The notes: generated by a model from the letters alone, not told the origin. 64,000 nt of DNA from GCA-003244245 sp050699975 (GCA_050699975.1 JBOHGH010000004.1:21992-85991); one strand, 5' to 3'; shown: positions 42,451 to 51,145, counted from the stretch's first letter. A program made the numbers and translations.

Positions 42451-45111
42451 GTGACCACGACCGCCGTGATCTTGCTCGGGTTCCTCACCTGGGTCCTGGT
42501 GGCGATTCTGCTTGCGCTATTCCTGGCACGGGTAAATAGGCTGAACAGGCCGCGGGTGTCGGCGGTCGAGCTGTCCCCGGCCCCTCCGGTCGAAAAGCCG
42601 GTCGCTTATCCCACTGTCGAGGCGATGGCCCGGTTCCCGGCCGAGCCGACGCGGTTTGTCGGCCGTGCCGCGGTGATGGCTGCGGCCAGTACCGCGTTGG
42701 CCCCGGCCTCTGGGCGTACCGCGGTGGTGTTTCATGGGATGGCCGGTGCGGGCAAGACCACCTGCGCGGTGGAGCTCGCCTACCGCCACCAGCGCCGCTT
42801 CGTCGCGTTGGCGTTCTGGTCCGCGCCTACCGATCCGGACCAGTTCGGCGATGCGCTGCGCCTGCTGGCGATGGCGCTGGAGGCGCAGCTGGGGAATGAC
42901 GGGTTCGCGATGGTCGACAAGATAGCCACCCTGGAGCGTCTGAAGAACTTCCTGCCCACCCTCACCGCCGTCTTCGCCGACGCGGGCCTGCTGCTGGTCC
43001 TGGACAATCTCGAAACCTTGCTCACGCCGGATGGCACGTGGCGCGATCTTCGCTGGGCGCCGCTGATCGGCGCGCTCACCGGCCATCAGGGGCCGTCGCG
43101 GGTGATCCTGACCAGCCGAATCGTGCCGGCTGGGTTGAATCCCGACTCGGTGTTGATCCGGCCGGTGCCCGCGCTGTCCCTGGACGAGTCCCTATGGCTG
43201 GTCCGGAGGCTGCCCAACCTGCGTGCATTGCTGCACACCGTGGCGCTGGGCCGCTATGTGCTCACTCTGGCTCAGGGCCATCCCACGCTGCTGGAGCTCG
43301 CCGACGCGGCCGCAGCCGACCTGCCCCGGCTGGCCTACCAGCTGGCTGAGGTCGAAGCAGCAGGGGACGGGGCGGCGCTGGCGGCGTTTCTCACCGAGGG
43401 CGACACCAGGCTGGACGCCGAGCAGTTGCTGCAGATCTTCACCGCGTGGACCGTCACCGTCGCCGCGACGCTGCCCACCCCGGCGCGGCTGCTGTTGCAA
43501 GCGCTATGCCGGCTCGAGGAGACCGACCGGTGCACGGCCGTCATCAGCGTGACCTGGACTGCCCTGTGGCGGCGCTTGGACCAGCCCGGTGAACCACCAC
43601 CGCTGGCGTCGGGGATCGCTGCGCTGGTCAGCGCCGCACTGATCGCAACCGACCCGATCGATGATCCCGCCGATCCGGACGGAGTTGTGCTCTACCGGAT
43701 CCACCCCGGCATCGTCGAGGCCATCCACTCAGCGACCCCGGAGCCGGTCACCGCCGCGGTCGACGCGCAACTCGCCGACTGGTGGACCCTCATCGGCGAT
43801 TACGGGGTCGGGCAGCAACAAGCCGGCACGGACATGGTGCGGGCTAGCCTAGCCGCCGCCCGTTACCTGCTGCGTCAACATGACTGGAACGCCGCCAGTT
43901 GCCTGCTCGAACGCGCCTTGATCCGGGACAGCTACTCCCCGGTCACTTCGCTTGCTGTCATTCCCTTGCTGCGGCGCATCGCCGAGGCCACCGGCGCTCT
44001 CAAAGACCTTGTCGTGCTCGGCGCCGCTGTCCGGAGGGTGGATCCCGGTGAGGCCGAAACCCTGCTGCGCCGCGCCTACGACCAGGCCACGACCGACGGC
44101 GAATACGCCATCGCCTCCACCACCGCCGGTGAGTTGGTCACTCTGCTGCGTAACCAGGGCGAGCTTGACGAGGCTCTCACGCTGGCCGGCCAGAAGATCG
44201 AACACACCAGCCAAGCCGGGTTCGGATTCTGGACCCAACTCAGCGACCAAGGACGGCGGCTGCAGATACTCAGTCTGCTCGGCCACCATGAGCAGGTCCT
44301 CGTCGAATTGCCCGCGCTGCGGGCCCGGATAGCCGACCTGCCCGACCAGCGCGCCGACAACGACCGCGTGAACCCGTGGAACGCCAGGCAGGGCGTCCTC
44401 GACGTCGGCCGCTTGTCCGCAGTGGCTTTAAAGCGATGGGACGACGCGCTCGACCTCAACGCCGAGATCACCAGCACCCAGCGGCGACGCGACGCCAGCC
44501 CCCACGAGATCGCCCGCACCCGGTTCAACGACTACCTCCCACTGCTTCACCTTGGTCGGCTAGCCGACGTTGACCGCCTCCTCCGCGACTGCCAAGACGT
44601 CTTCGACACCATCGGTGACATCACGCAGCTCGCTGCGGTCCACGATGCTCGCGCCGACCTGGAAGACAAACGTGATCACCCGGTGGATGCAGTCGACCAC
44701 CAACGCACCTCGCTGCGCCTCTGGTACATCCGCCCCGACCCGCGCGAGATCTCGGCGGCGCACCATCACCTCGCCAACTACCTGTCCCGCGCCTCTGGGA
44801 AGTCCGCCGAGCAACGCGCCCACCGCCTCATCGCGTCACTTCTCAATCACCTCACCGGCGACACGCCCGAACTCGCCAGGACGCTCGGGGTGCTGGCCAG
44901 CGAGCTCCGCAGCGATACCTGCGGCCCCGATGCACCGGCGCTTCCCGTGACGCAGCTGCTGCCGACGACTCTGGCCGAAGTCACCCGACTGGTCGACGCC
45001 AGTGACGGGGTCCGTTTCGGCGATCTCGTGGTCGCTCTATGCCCCGACCCCGCCACTGCCGAGCACGCCCTGGCCGACCTGTTGGCCACCGCCGCGATCT
45101 CTGCCGACTAG
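42451..45111 (+). CDS. Membrane-anchored STAND/NB-ARC-type NTPase with helical repeats
   Basis: The GTG at 42451 follows GGAGG by 5 nt, giving 886 aa. Residues 5-28 are a single hydrophobic segment (TTAVILLGFLTWVLVAILLA), so the protein is probably anchored with a cytoplasmic body. FVGR precedes the P-loop GMAGAGKT (96-103), with a Walker B (LLLVLDNLE, about 181-190) and a sensor-like ILTSR motif, as in NB-ARC/STAND signalling ATPases. The rest is alpha-helical with TPR-like repeats. STAND proteins act as ligand-triggered switches in regulation, cell death or phage defence. There is no separate effector domain besides the membrane helix. The stop codon shares CTAG with the stop of the convergent GH76 gene. 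Function not assignable. Confidence 0.85.
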   Translation: MTTTAVILLGFLTWVLVAILLALFLARVNRLNRPRVSAVELSPAPPVEKPVAYPTVEAMARFPAEPTRFVGRAAVMAAASTALAPASGRTAVVFHGMAGAGKTTCAVELAYRHQRRFVALAFWSAPTDPDQFGDALRLLAMALEAQLGNDGFAMVDKIATLERLKNFLPTLTAVFADAGLLLVLDNLETLLTPDGTWRDLRWAPLIGALTGHQGPSRVILTSRIVPAGLNPDSVLIRPVPALSLDESLWLVRRLPNLRALLHTVALGRYVLTLAQGHPTLLELADAAAADLPRLAYQLAEVEAAGDGAALAAFLTEGDTRLDAEQLLQIFTAWTVTVAATLPTPARLLLQALCRLEETDRCTAVISVTWTALWRRLDQPGEPPPLASGIAALVSAALIATDPIDDPADPDGVVLYRIHPGIVEAIHSATPEPVTAAVDAQLADWWTLIGDYGVGQQQAGTDMVRASLAAARYLLRQHDWNAASCLLERALIRDSYSPVTSLAVIPLLRRIAEATGALKDLVVLGAAVRRVDPGEAETLLRRAYDQATTDGEYAIASTTAGELVTLLRNQGELDEALTLAGQKIEHTSQAGFGFWTQLSDQGRRLQILSLLGHHEQVLVELPALRARIADLPDQRADNDRVNPWNARQGVLDVGRLSAVALKRWDDALDLNAEITSTQRRRDASPHEIARTRFNDYLPLLHLGRLADVDRLLRDCQDVFDTIGDITQLAAVHDARADLEDKRDHPVDAVDHQRTSLRLWYIRPDPREISAAHHHLANYLSRASGKSAEQRAHRLIASLLNHLTGDTPELARTLGVLASELRSDTCGPDAPALPVTQLLPTTLAEVTRLVDASDGVRFGDLVVALCPDPATAEHALADLLATAAISAD

Positions 45112-46163
45112 GCCGGCCTGGGCGAATCTGACAGCGCGGCAGCGGCCTCGAGCAGCATCCAACCCGACAGCTGCACCGACAGGTCACGCTCGGCCAGGCC
45201 CGGCCGGGGCGGCTGCGCCGGGACCGTCCACTGCGGACTGAACACCGGGCCACCGTCGGCGATGATCCGGTTGGTCCAGGCCGCCTCGGCGGAGTCCAGC
45301 ACCAAGCGCGTCGCGGTCTGCCCGGACGGCAGCCGGTCGGCGGCCAGCGCGAGGTAGCGGGCCAGGATGCCGGCAAACAGCCCGCCGTCGCCGTCGCCGT
45401 GCCCGCGCAGCACGCCGCCGTCGGTGAGGTGCTCTGCGACCGCGCGCACCGTCCGGTCGGCCTGGTCGAACCAGCGCGGTTGGCCCGTGGCGGCGCCCAG
45501 CTCGAGGCAGGCTCCCAGCAGCACGCCCTGGCAATAGGTGTAGATAGGCCGCTCGATGGTGCGCACCGACCCGTCCGGATTCACCCGTGCCCCGTCGAAG
45601 ACCAGGCCGGTGCCCGGGTCGATCAGGTGCTCCAGGACCCAGTCCGCCAAAGACCCGGCAATGCCCAGGTTGCCCCGCCGGGCGAAGAAGATCGCGGCCG
45701 GGCCGGTGGCCGGGACGTTGACGAAATCATCGCCGACCCGCCACCGCATACCCCCGCTCGGGCCCTTTCCCAGCCGCAACCGGTGCGTGATGGCCTCCTC
45801 GGCGCCGGGTCTGCGCACCCCGGCCAGCGTCGCACTGCGCTGCAACGCCAGGCCCATCCAGGCGATGTCGTCGTGGTAGTTGTTGACCCAGCTGGTGAGG
45901 TTGCGCACCCGCACGCCACGGACCAGCGCCGCGACGGTGTGCCGTCGCCGCCGGGTCGGGGCCCGCCGGTGGGCGTCGAGCACGCAGTCCAGCAGGTGCG
46001 CCTGCCACCAGTAATGCCAGCGCACGAAGATGGTGTCCGGTCGCTCGATCGGCCAGCCGATCCGTCCCAGCCGGGTGCCCGGCAACGCCCACAACGGGCG
46101 CAGGTGACGGATGTGCACCGCGCGCTCAGCAGCATCCGCCCTGGCCGCCCACACACTCACCAA
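45108..46163 (-). CDS. Glycoside hydrolase family 76-like protein
   Basis: 351 residues with the GH76 (alpha-1,6-mannanase-type) pattern: an (alpha/alpha)6 barrel rich in Trp and Gly, a WHYWWQAH segment near residue 50, and the double aspartate of the active site in NYHDDIAWMGLAL. Later ERPIYTYCQGVLLGACLEL also fits the family. No signal peptide is seen, so the protein may act in the cytoplasm. In actinobacteria related genes sit near serS and may act on mannosylated glycolipids or glycans; the substrate is inferred only. The start overlaps the end of the TrmH-like gene by 7 bp, suggesting an operon with it and pyrE. Confidence 0.85.
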   Translation of the reverse strand: MVSVWAARADAAERAVHIRHLRPLWALPGTRLGRIGWPIERPDTIFVRWHYWWQAHLLDCVLDAHRRAPTRRRRHTVAALVRGVRVRNLTSWVNNYHDDIAWMGLALQRSATLAGVRRPGAEEAITHRLRLGKGPSGGMRWRVGDDFVNVPATGPAAIFFARRGNLGIAGSLADWVLEHLIDPGTGLVFDGARVNPDGSVRTIERPIYTYCQGVLLGACLELGAATGQPRWFDQADRTVRAVAEHLTDGGVLRGHGDGDGGLFAGILARYLALAADRLPSGQTATRLVLDSAEAAWTNRIIADGGPVFSPQWTVPAQPPRPGLAERDLSVQLSGWMLLEAAAALSDSPRPA

Positions 46164-46828
46164 GCACCTCCAAGGTCGGCATGCTGGCGGATCCAGGCAT
46201 GCATGGCGATGCCCGCCGCGACGCCGGCATTGATCGACCGGGTGGAGCCGAACTGCGCGATCGAGACGGTCAACGCGGCCCCCGCGCGGGCCTCGGCCGT
46301 CAAACCCGGGCCCTCCTGCCCGAACAGCAGCAAGCAGCTCCTGGGCAGGCTCGCGGTCTCCAGCCGTCGCGCACCCGGAGCATTGTCCACGGCCACCACG
46401 GTGAGGCCTTCCGCGGCGGCGTGCGCGAGCAGCCCGGCGACGTCGTCATGGTGGCGCAGGTGCTGGTAACGGTCGGTGACCATGGCGCCCCGGCGGTTCC
46501 ACCGGCGGCGGCCCACGATGTGCACCTCGGCCGCGGCGAACGCGTTCGCGGTGCGTACCACAGTGCCGATGTTGTGGTCGTGGCCGAAGTTCTCGATCGC
46601 GACGTGCAGGGGATGGCGTCGGCCGTCGATATCGGCGACCACGGCGTCGCGGCGCCAGTAGCGGTAGGCGTCGACGACGTTGCGACGATCGCCGTCGCGC
46701 AACAGGTCGGGGTCGTAGCGGGGGTCGTCGGGCCATGGGCCCGGATAGGGGCCGACGCCCACCGTGTGGCCCCACTCTGTGGGGCCTTGTGAGTGGCGAT
46801 TCGGGCTATAGCTCGTATCGCCACTCAC
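46157..46828 (-). CDS. TrmH/SpoU-family RNA 2'-O-methyltransferase
   Basis: 223 residues with the SPOUT knot motifs: motif 1 NFGHDHNIGTVVRTANAF, motif 2 LLLFGQEGPGL and motif 3 IAQFGSTRSINAGVAAGIAM. It should transfer a methyl group from S-adenosylmethionine to a ribose 2'-OH of tRNA or rRNA. The GTG at 46828 overlaps the pyrE stop (GTGA). The family-like segment GPTEWGHTVGVGPYPGPWPD near the N-terminus supports this early start. A 15-bp inverted repeat covers the start region and could form a hairpin that limits translation. Confidence 0.93.
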   Translation of the reverse strand: MSGDTSYSPNRHSQGPTEWGHTVGVGPYPGPWPDDPRYDPDLLRDGDRRNVVDAYRYWRRDAVVADIDGRRHPLHVAIENFGHDHNIGTVVRTANAFAAAEVHIVGRRRWNRRGAMVTDRYQHLRHHDDVAGLLAHAAAEGLTVVAVDNAPGARRLETASLPRSCLLLFGQEGPGLTAEARAGAALTVSIAQFGSTRSINAGVAAGIAMHAWIRQHADLGGAW

Positions 46829-46831
46829 AAG
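46786..46831. repeat. 15-bp perfect inverted repeat over the pyrE stop / trmH-like start
   Basis: Arms cttgtgagtggcgat (46786-46800) and atcgccactcacaag (46817-46831) are separated by 16 nt. In mRNA the hairpin would cover the GTG start of the methyltransferase and its first codons, so it may control translation or partly terminate pyrE transcripts. Confidence 0.65.
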
Positions 46832-47373
46832 AGCTCGCTCATATCTAGTACCGCGCGGTAGGGCAAGCCGGCTGCCTCGACCGCCTCGCGGGCTCCGGTA
46901 TCGCGGTCCACCACGGTGGCGACCCCGACCACCTCGGCGCCGGCCTCACGCAGCGCCGCCACCGCGGTGAGCACCGAGGCGCCGGTGGTGGAGGTGTCCT
47001 CGACGGCGAGTACCGGGCGCCCCGCGACGTCGGGGCCCTCGATACGGCGCTGCATGCCATGTTCCTTGACCGACTTGCGCACCACAAACGCGTCGACGGG
47101 TGGGCCGGGCGCGTGCAGCACCGCGGCGGCCACCGGGTCGGCGCCCAGGGTCAAACCGCCCACCGCACGGTAGGACCAGTCGGATGTCAGCTCGCGGACC
47201 AGCCGCCCGATCAGCGGTGCGGCCTCGTGGTGCAGCGTCGCGCGGCGCAGATCCACGTAATAGTCGGCCTGCGCACCGGAGGACAGCGTGACGCGGCCGT
47301 GCACCACCGCAAGCTCCCGGACCAGCTCGGCGAGCCGGCTGCGGGCCTGGCTAATCGACAGTCCGGCGGTCAT
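46825..47373 (-). CDS. pyrE: Orotate phosphoribosyltransferase
   Basis: Makes orotidine 5'-phosphate from orotate and PRPP in pyrimidine synthesis. 182 residues, normal for actinobacterial PyrE. The PRPP-binding motif is VLAVEDTSTTGAS, and YYVDLRRATLHHEAAP and VVRKSVKEHGMQRRIEG are typical orotate and PRPP contacts. The ATG at 47373 has GGAGG 7 nt upstream. A tandem 38-bp duplication covers this start and its ribosome site, creating an out-of-frame second copy upstream. The frame extends to 47433, but the added residues are Arg-rich and come from the duplication. Confidence 0.95.
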   Translation of the reverse strand: MTAGLSISQARSRLAELVRELAVVHGRVTLSSGAQADYYVDLRRATLHHEAAPLIGRLVRELTSDWSYRAVGGLTLGADPVAAAVLHAPGPPVDAFVVRKSVKEHGMQRRIEGPDVAGRPVLAVEDTSTTGASVLTAVAALREAGAEVVGVATVVDRDTGAREAVEAAGLPYRAVLDMSELL

Positions 47374-47448
47374 AATGCCGCCTCCGCGGGACCACATGCG
47401 TCGGCGGTCATAATGCCGCCTCCGCGGGACCACATGCGTCGGCGGTCA
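47364..47448. repeat. 38-bp tandem duplication (two full copies plus 9 bp) at the pyrE start
   Basis: The unit beginning cggcggtcataatgccgcct and ending accacatgcgt is repeated exactly at 47364-47401 and 47402-47439, with a 9-bp partial copy at 47440-47448. It contains the pyrE start codon and ribosome site. It also supplies the last codons now read by the frameshifted dehydrogenase gene. Confidence 0.95.
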
Positions 47449-48211
47449 CGTGGCGCCCCGTCCGGTACGGCCGGCGATCCGGCGGACCAAGCTGCGAGGC
47501 ACTACATCCACCGACCAGCGCCCGGTACTGCAGGCCAGGCACCGAGAGGGTGCGCCCGCGCCGCAGGTCGGCCAAGCAGTCGCGGACGACGGCATCGGCA
47601 TCCAGCCAGAACGCCGAGGGGCTGCCTGCCACGTCGATCCCGGCCCGGGCATGGAACTCGGTACGGACGAATCCCGGGCACAACGCGATCACCCGCACCC
47701 CGGTACCCTGCAAAGACTCGGCCAGACCCTCGGACAGCATCGTCACGTACGCCTTGCTCGCGCCATAGGTGGAGCCGCGGCCGGGCAGGAAGCCCACCAC
47801 GCTGGACACGTTGATCACCGTTCCCCGGCCCCGGCGCACCATGCCCGGCACCGCGGCGTGGGTCAGCCGCAGCACGCTGGTCACGTTGACGTCCAACTGG
47901 GCCTGCAAGTCCGCGATGTCGGCGTCGACGAACCGCGTGGCAGTCCCGAAACCGGCGTTGTTCACCAGCAGGTCCACCGGATCTCCGGCGCGCAGCCGCT
48001 GCTCGACCCGCTCCCGCGCATCGGCGTCGGCCAGATCGGCCGGCAGCACCTCGGTGCGCACCCCGTGCCGCTGCGACAGCTCGGCGGCCAGCTGCTGCAG
48101 ACGACCACGGTCGCGGGCAACAAGCACCAGGTCGTAACCCTCAGCGGCAAGCCTGCGCGCAAACGCAGCCCCGATCCCAGCAGTAGGCCCAGTAACCAAC
48201 GCAGTACTCAT
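47408..48211 (-). CDS. Short-chain dehydrogenase/reductase with frameshifted C-terminus
   Basis: NAD(P)-dependent oxidoreductase of the classical SDR family: cofactor motif TGPTAGIGAAFARRLA (a TGxxxGIG variant), NNAG, catalytic Ser in INVSSVVGF and YGASK. Substrate unknown. After YRALV (near 47510) the current frame reads GGCSASQLGP to a stop at 47408. The neighbouring frame gives VDVVPRSLVRRIAGRTGRGAT and stops at 47446, the basic tail expected for this family. One extra G in the ggtcggtgg stretch would explain this. Either the gene has a real +1 frameshift affecting only the C-terminal tail, or there is a sequencing error. The start codon abuts a perfect 24-bp palindrome. Confidence 0.88.
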   Translation of the reverse strand: MSTALVTGPTAGIGAAFARRLAAEGYDLVLVARDRGRLQQLAAELSQRHGVRTEVLPADLADADARERVEQRLRAGDPVDLLVNNAGFGTATRFVDADIADLQAQLDVNVTSVLRLTHAAVPGMVRRGRGTVINVSSVVGFLPGRGSTYGASKAYVTMLSEGLAESLQGTGVRVIALCPGFVRTEFHARAGIDVAGSPSAFWLDADAVVRDCLADLRRGRTLSVPGLQYRALVGGCSASQLGPPDRRPYRTGRHVTADACGPAEAAL

Positions 48212-48235
48212 CGGTCCGAGGCTAGCCTCGGACCG
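48212..48235. promoter_or_regulatory. 24-bp perfect palindrome abutting the dehydrogenase start codon
   Basis: cggtccgaggc-ta-gcctcggaccg, 11-bp arms with a 2-bp centre, ends at the base next to the ATG at 48211. The only GAGG-like ribosome site lies inside it. It may be an operator, or an RNA hairpin hiding the ribosome site. Confidence 0.6.
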
Positions 48236-48236
48236 C

Positions 48237-48302
48237 CCGCGTTCTGGATGCAGACTGCTGTAATTCGAGGTCTGATGGCAGCAGTCTGCATCCAGAACGC
48301 GG
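48237..48302. repeat. 24-bp inverted repeat downstream of the DUF418 gene; dispersed palindromic element
   Basis: Arms 48237-48260 and 48279-48302 are perfect reverse complements (ccgcgttctggatgcagact... and its complement) around an 18-nt loop. It begins right after the DUF418 stop, so it can act as a terminator, although no T-run follows. The same 14-mer tgcatccagaacgc occurs twice more at 55961 and 56003, directly after clpB. Confidence 0.8.
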
Positions 48303-49475
48303 CTAGGGGGACCGGCGGTAGGTGAGGTGACGGAGTAAGACTTCGGCTGGGCCTCGGTGACCGCGGCGGGCCATGGTATCGGCCAGGAGCACGGTTAGGG
48401 CCCAGGTCGCAGCGGCCAGGACTGCGGTGGCCGCCAGACTGAACCGATCACCGAGGCCACCGCCGTAGGAGGCCAAGACCGCGACGAACACCACGGACTG
48501 CAGCAGGTAGCAGGTCATCGATCGCTGCCCGCACGCTGCCAGCGCGGTCACCACCGGGCCGCGACGGTCCCGGTTCCGGACCCGGATCGCGATGAGCCCG
48601 GCGATCGCGGCGTAACCCAATCCGCCCGCGTAACCGGTCAGGGTGTCCGCCACGCCCGCGAGCGCGGTCGCCGCCACCGACCGATCCGGCCACCATCCAG
48701 CCGCCATCAGGGCCATCGGCAGACCACCGACGACGGCCAGCCCCACACCCAGCACCGCGACCCGGGTCAGCAGCCGCTGGTAGCGTTCGGGCTCGTCGAG
48801 TAGTCGCCGGCGCGCTGCCCACACCCCGAGCACCAGGGCTGGGACCAGGATGAACAGCAGCGTCAGGGTCAGCCCAACCCACTCCCCGACCCGCCACACC
48901 GCGGCGAGCAGCGGATCGGTGATGGTCATCGACGGCAGGAATGACTCCGAGCCCTCGGGCTGAGGCAGGCCCATCAGCGCACCGAACGCTGCGGTCGGCA
49001 CCGCCCACAGCCCGACCATGACCAGCAGCTTCCGGTCGCTGGCCAGGATCAGCACCCCGGCCAGCAGGACCGCGAGCAAGCCATAGGCACCGATGATGTC
49101 TCCGGAGAACAGCAGCAGCGCATGCAGGAACCCGAAGAGGATCATCCAGGCACCCCGCCTGCGGACGAGCGCCCGGACCGTCACCTCGTCGACGCCCTTG
49201 CTGGTGTGCCGCCGCAACAACTGCACGATGCCGTAGCCGAACAAGAAAGCGAACATCGGGTACGCGCGTCCGTCCACAAAGGTCATCTGCAGTAGTACGA
49301 CCACCCGATCGACGATCGACTCCGGGATCGGGTAGGCGCGGACGCCGACGGGATGCCCGTACAGGTAGATGTGCGCGTTCGCCAGCGCGATCAGTAGCAG
49401 CATCGCCCCACGGGCCAGGTCCGGCGCGAGCGACCGCTCCGACACCGCGATCGCGCCGATCGGCACTGCCATCAC
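48303..49475 (-). CDS. DUF418-family membrane protein
   Basis: About 390 residues with roughly nine to ten hydrophobic segments. The N-terminal segment SLAPDLARGAMLLLIALANA and the central FVDGRAYPMFAFLFGYGIVQ motif are typical of the DUF418/YeiB group, and the C-terminal domain has the GQRSMTCYLLQS motif of the family. Members are multi-pass membrane proteins, distantly related to acyltransferase-like proteins, with no settled function. GAGG lies directly before GTG-ATG, so translation may begin at a GTG 9 nt further in (49466). Its 3' end is followed by the dispersed palindrome. Confidence 0.9.
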   Translation of the reverse strand: MMAVPIGAIAVSERSLAPDLARGAMLLLIALANAHIYLYGHPVGVRAYPIPESIVDRVVVLLQMTFVDGRAYPMFAFLFGYGIVQLLRRHTSKGVDEVTVRALVRRRGAWMILFGFLHALLLFSGDIIGAYGLLAVLLAGVLILASDRKLLVMVGLWAVPTAAFGALMGLPQPEGSESFLPSMTITDPLLAAVWRVGEWVGLTLTLLFILVPALVLGVWAARRRLLDEPERYQRLLTRVAVLGVGLAVVGGLPMALMAAGWWPDRSVAATALAGVADTLTGYAGGLGYAAIAGLIAIRVRNRDRRGPVVTALAACGQRSMTCYLLQSVVFVAVLASYGGGLGDRFSLAATAVLAAATWALTVLLADTMARRGHRGPAEVLLRHLTYRRSP

Positions 49476-49572
49476 CTCGCGAGCGGATCGGAGCTGTTAC
49501 CGGTACCAGAGTCGGACTCGGAGCCATCGAGCAGCTCGGCTGCGAAGCTGGCGCTCAGCGAAGGCGAAGCGG

Positions 49573-50946
49573 TCAGCGAAGGCGCGCCTGGTTGATGAGT
49601 GTGCGACCGAAGTCCCACGTCAGCCCACCCGTCCGGTGCGCGTCATCCATCACGTCGGTGAACGCGTCGAGGAACCACGCAACCTCGGCCTCGCCCACCG
49701 TCAGCGGCGGCAGCAGCTTGATTACCTCCAGGCGATCGTCGGCGACCTGGGTGAGGATACGGTGGCGCGCGAACACGGCCATGACCACCATCTGTGCGAA
49801 TAGCCCTTGCCTGGCCGCCTGCAACATGGCCCAGTTGGCCCGCAGCCGCCACGAAAGTGGCCGGGCGAACTCCAGCCCGACCATCAGCCCACGGCCGCGC
49901 ACCTCGGCAAGCAGGTCATAGCGTTCGATCATCGCGGCGAGTGCGTCACGCAGCAACCGCCCGGTCCGTTCGGCGTTCTCGACCAGAGCCTCATCCTCGA
50001 TCACCGCAAGAGTGGCCAGTCCGGCGGCCATGGCCGCCGCGTTCGCGCCGAACGTCGAGTCATGCGCTAACAGTCGATCCATCGACGAATAGACCTTCCC
50101 GAAGATCCACCCTTTGGCGAGGGTGGCGCCGACGGGAATGAACCCACCGGAAAGCGCCTTCGCTACCGTGACGATGTCCGGGTCGAGACCTTCATGGTGG
50201 TAGCCGAAGAACCGACCGGTCCGACCGATCCCGGTCTGCACCTCGTCACAAATCAACAGCGCACCGCGCTCGTGCACCAGTTGCTGAGCCGCGGCCAGGA
50301 AACCCTCCGGCGGCACGTACACGCCCTTGCCCTGGATCGGCTCGACCACCAACGCCGCGACATCACCCCGCCGCAGCTCACCCTCCAGCGCGTCGAGATC
50401 ACCGAAGGGAATGGCCGTATCAGGCAGCAGCGGGCCGAAGCCGCGGCGGAACTCTCGTACACCGTTGACCGACAGCGAACCAGCAGTGAGCCCGTGGAAA
50501 GCACGATCACAGTAAATAATGCGCGGCCGGCCGGTGGCACAGCGGGCGAACTTCAACGCCGCCTCCACCCCCTCGGTGCCACTGTTGCAGAAAAACACCC
50601 GATCCAGCCCCGGCGCATGGGCGAGTAACCGTTCGGCGAGCAGTCCAGGCAACAGCCCGCAGTCGAACTGCACAAGGTCGGCCAGCTCCGCATCGAGAAC
50701 ATCACGCAGCGCCTGGCGTACTACCGGATGGTTACGCCCGATCCCGGCCACCCCAAAACCGGCAAGGAAATCCAGATATCGGTTGCCGTCGCGATCATAC
50801 AGGTAAGCGCCCTCGGCCCGCTCATACTCCTTGTCGAAACCGATCGCGTGCAGCACCCGCGGCAACTGAGGATTGAGATACTGGGCGTGCAACTCATAGC
50901 CTGACCCGCGCCGGGTGGATAGCAAGCTGGTCAAATCGAATTCCAT
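49573..50946 (-). CDS. hpnO: Class III aminotransferase, HpnO-like
   Basis: PLP-dependent aminotransferase of 457 residues with the family signature LLICDEVQTGIGRTGRFFGY and the lysine-bearing VTVAKALSGGFIPVG; CNSGTEGVEAALKFAR binds the cofactor phosphate. Its position next to shc, hpnG and hpnH points to HpnO, which aminates the hopanoid side chain to give aminobacteriohopanetriol. The ATG at 50946 has GAGGAG 8 nt upstream; an upstream extension to 51117 is not supported. It diverges from the ferritin-like/shc operon, with a shared promoter region of about 200 bp. Confidence 0.85.
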   Translation of the reverse strand: MEFDLTSLLSTRRGSGYELHAQYLNPQLPRVLHAIGFDKEYERAEGAYLYDRDGNRYLDFLAGFGVAGIGRNHPVVRQALRDVLDAELADLVQFDCGLLPGLLAERLLAHAPGLDRVFFCNSGTEGVEAALKFARCATGRPRIIYCDRAFHGLTAGSLSVNGVREFRRGFGPLLPDTAIPFGDLDALEGELRRGDVAALVVEPIQGKGVYVPPEGFLAAAQQLVHERGALLICDEVQTGIGRTGRFFGYHHEGLDPDIVTVAKALSGGFIPVGATLAKGWIFGKVYSSMDRLLAHDSTFGANAAAMAAGLATLAVIEDEALVENAERTGRLLRDALAAMIERYDLLAEVRGRGLMVGLEFARPLSWRLRANWAMLQAARQGLFAQMVVMAVFARHRILTQVADDRLEVIKLLPPLTVGEAEVAWFLDAFTDVMDDAHRTGGLTWDFGRTLINQARLR

Positions 50947-51145
50947 ATCCGCACACTCCTCGCTGCTGGCAACCCGGTCGAGTCGGCGCGCCGCATGGGA
51001 CACCCCCGCGGGTGAAAATCGCGCTGCCCGGCCAGCTAGAGACGGCCGCTCGCCGCCGCAGACGTTATCCTGGGAAGCGGAAAACGGCTGAGAGAGGTCT
51101 TCTGCGGCCGCTCTCACTCTGCGGGCCCGTACGGAGGTGGCGGCG

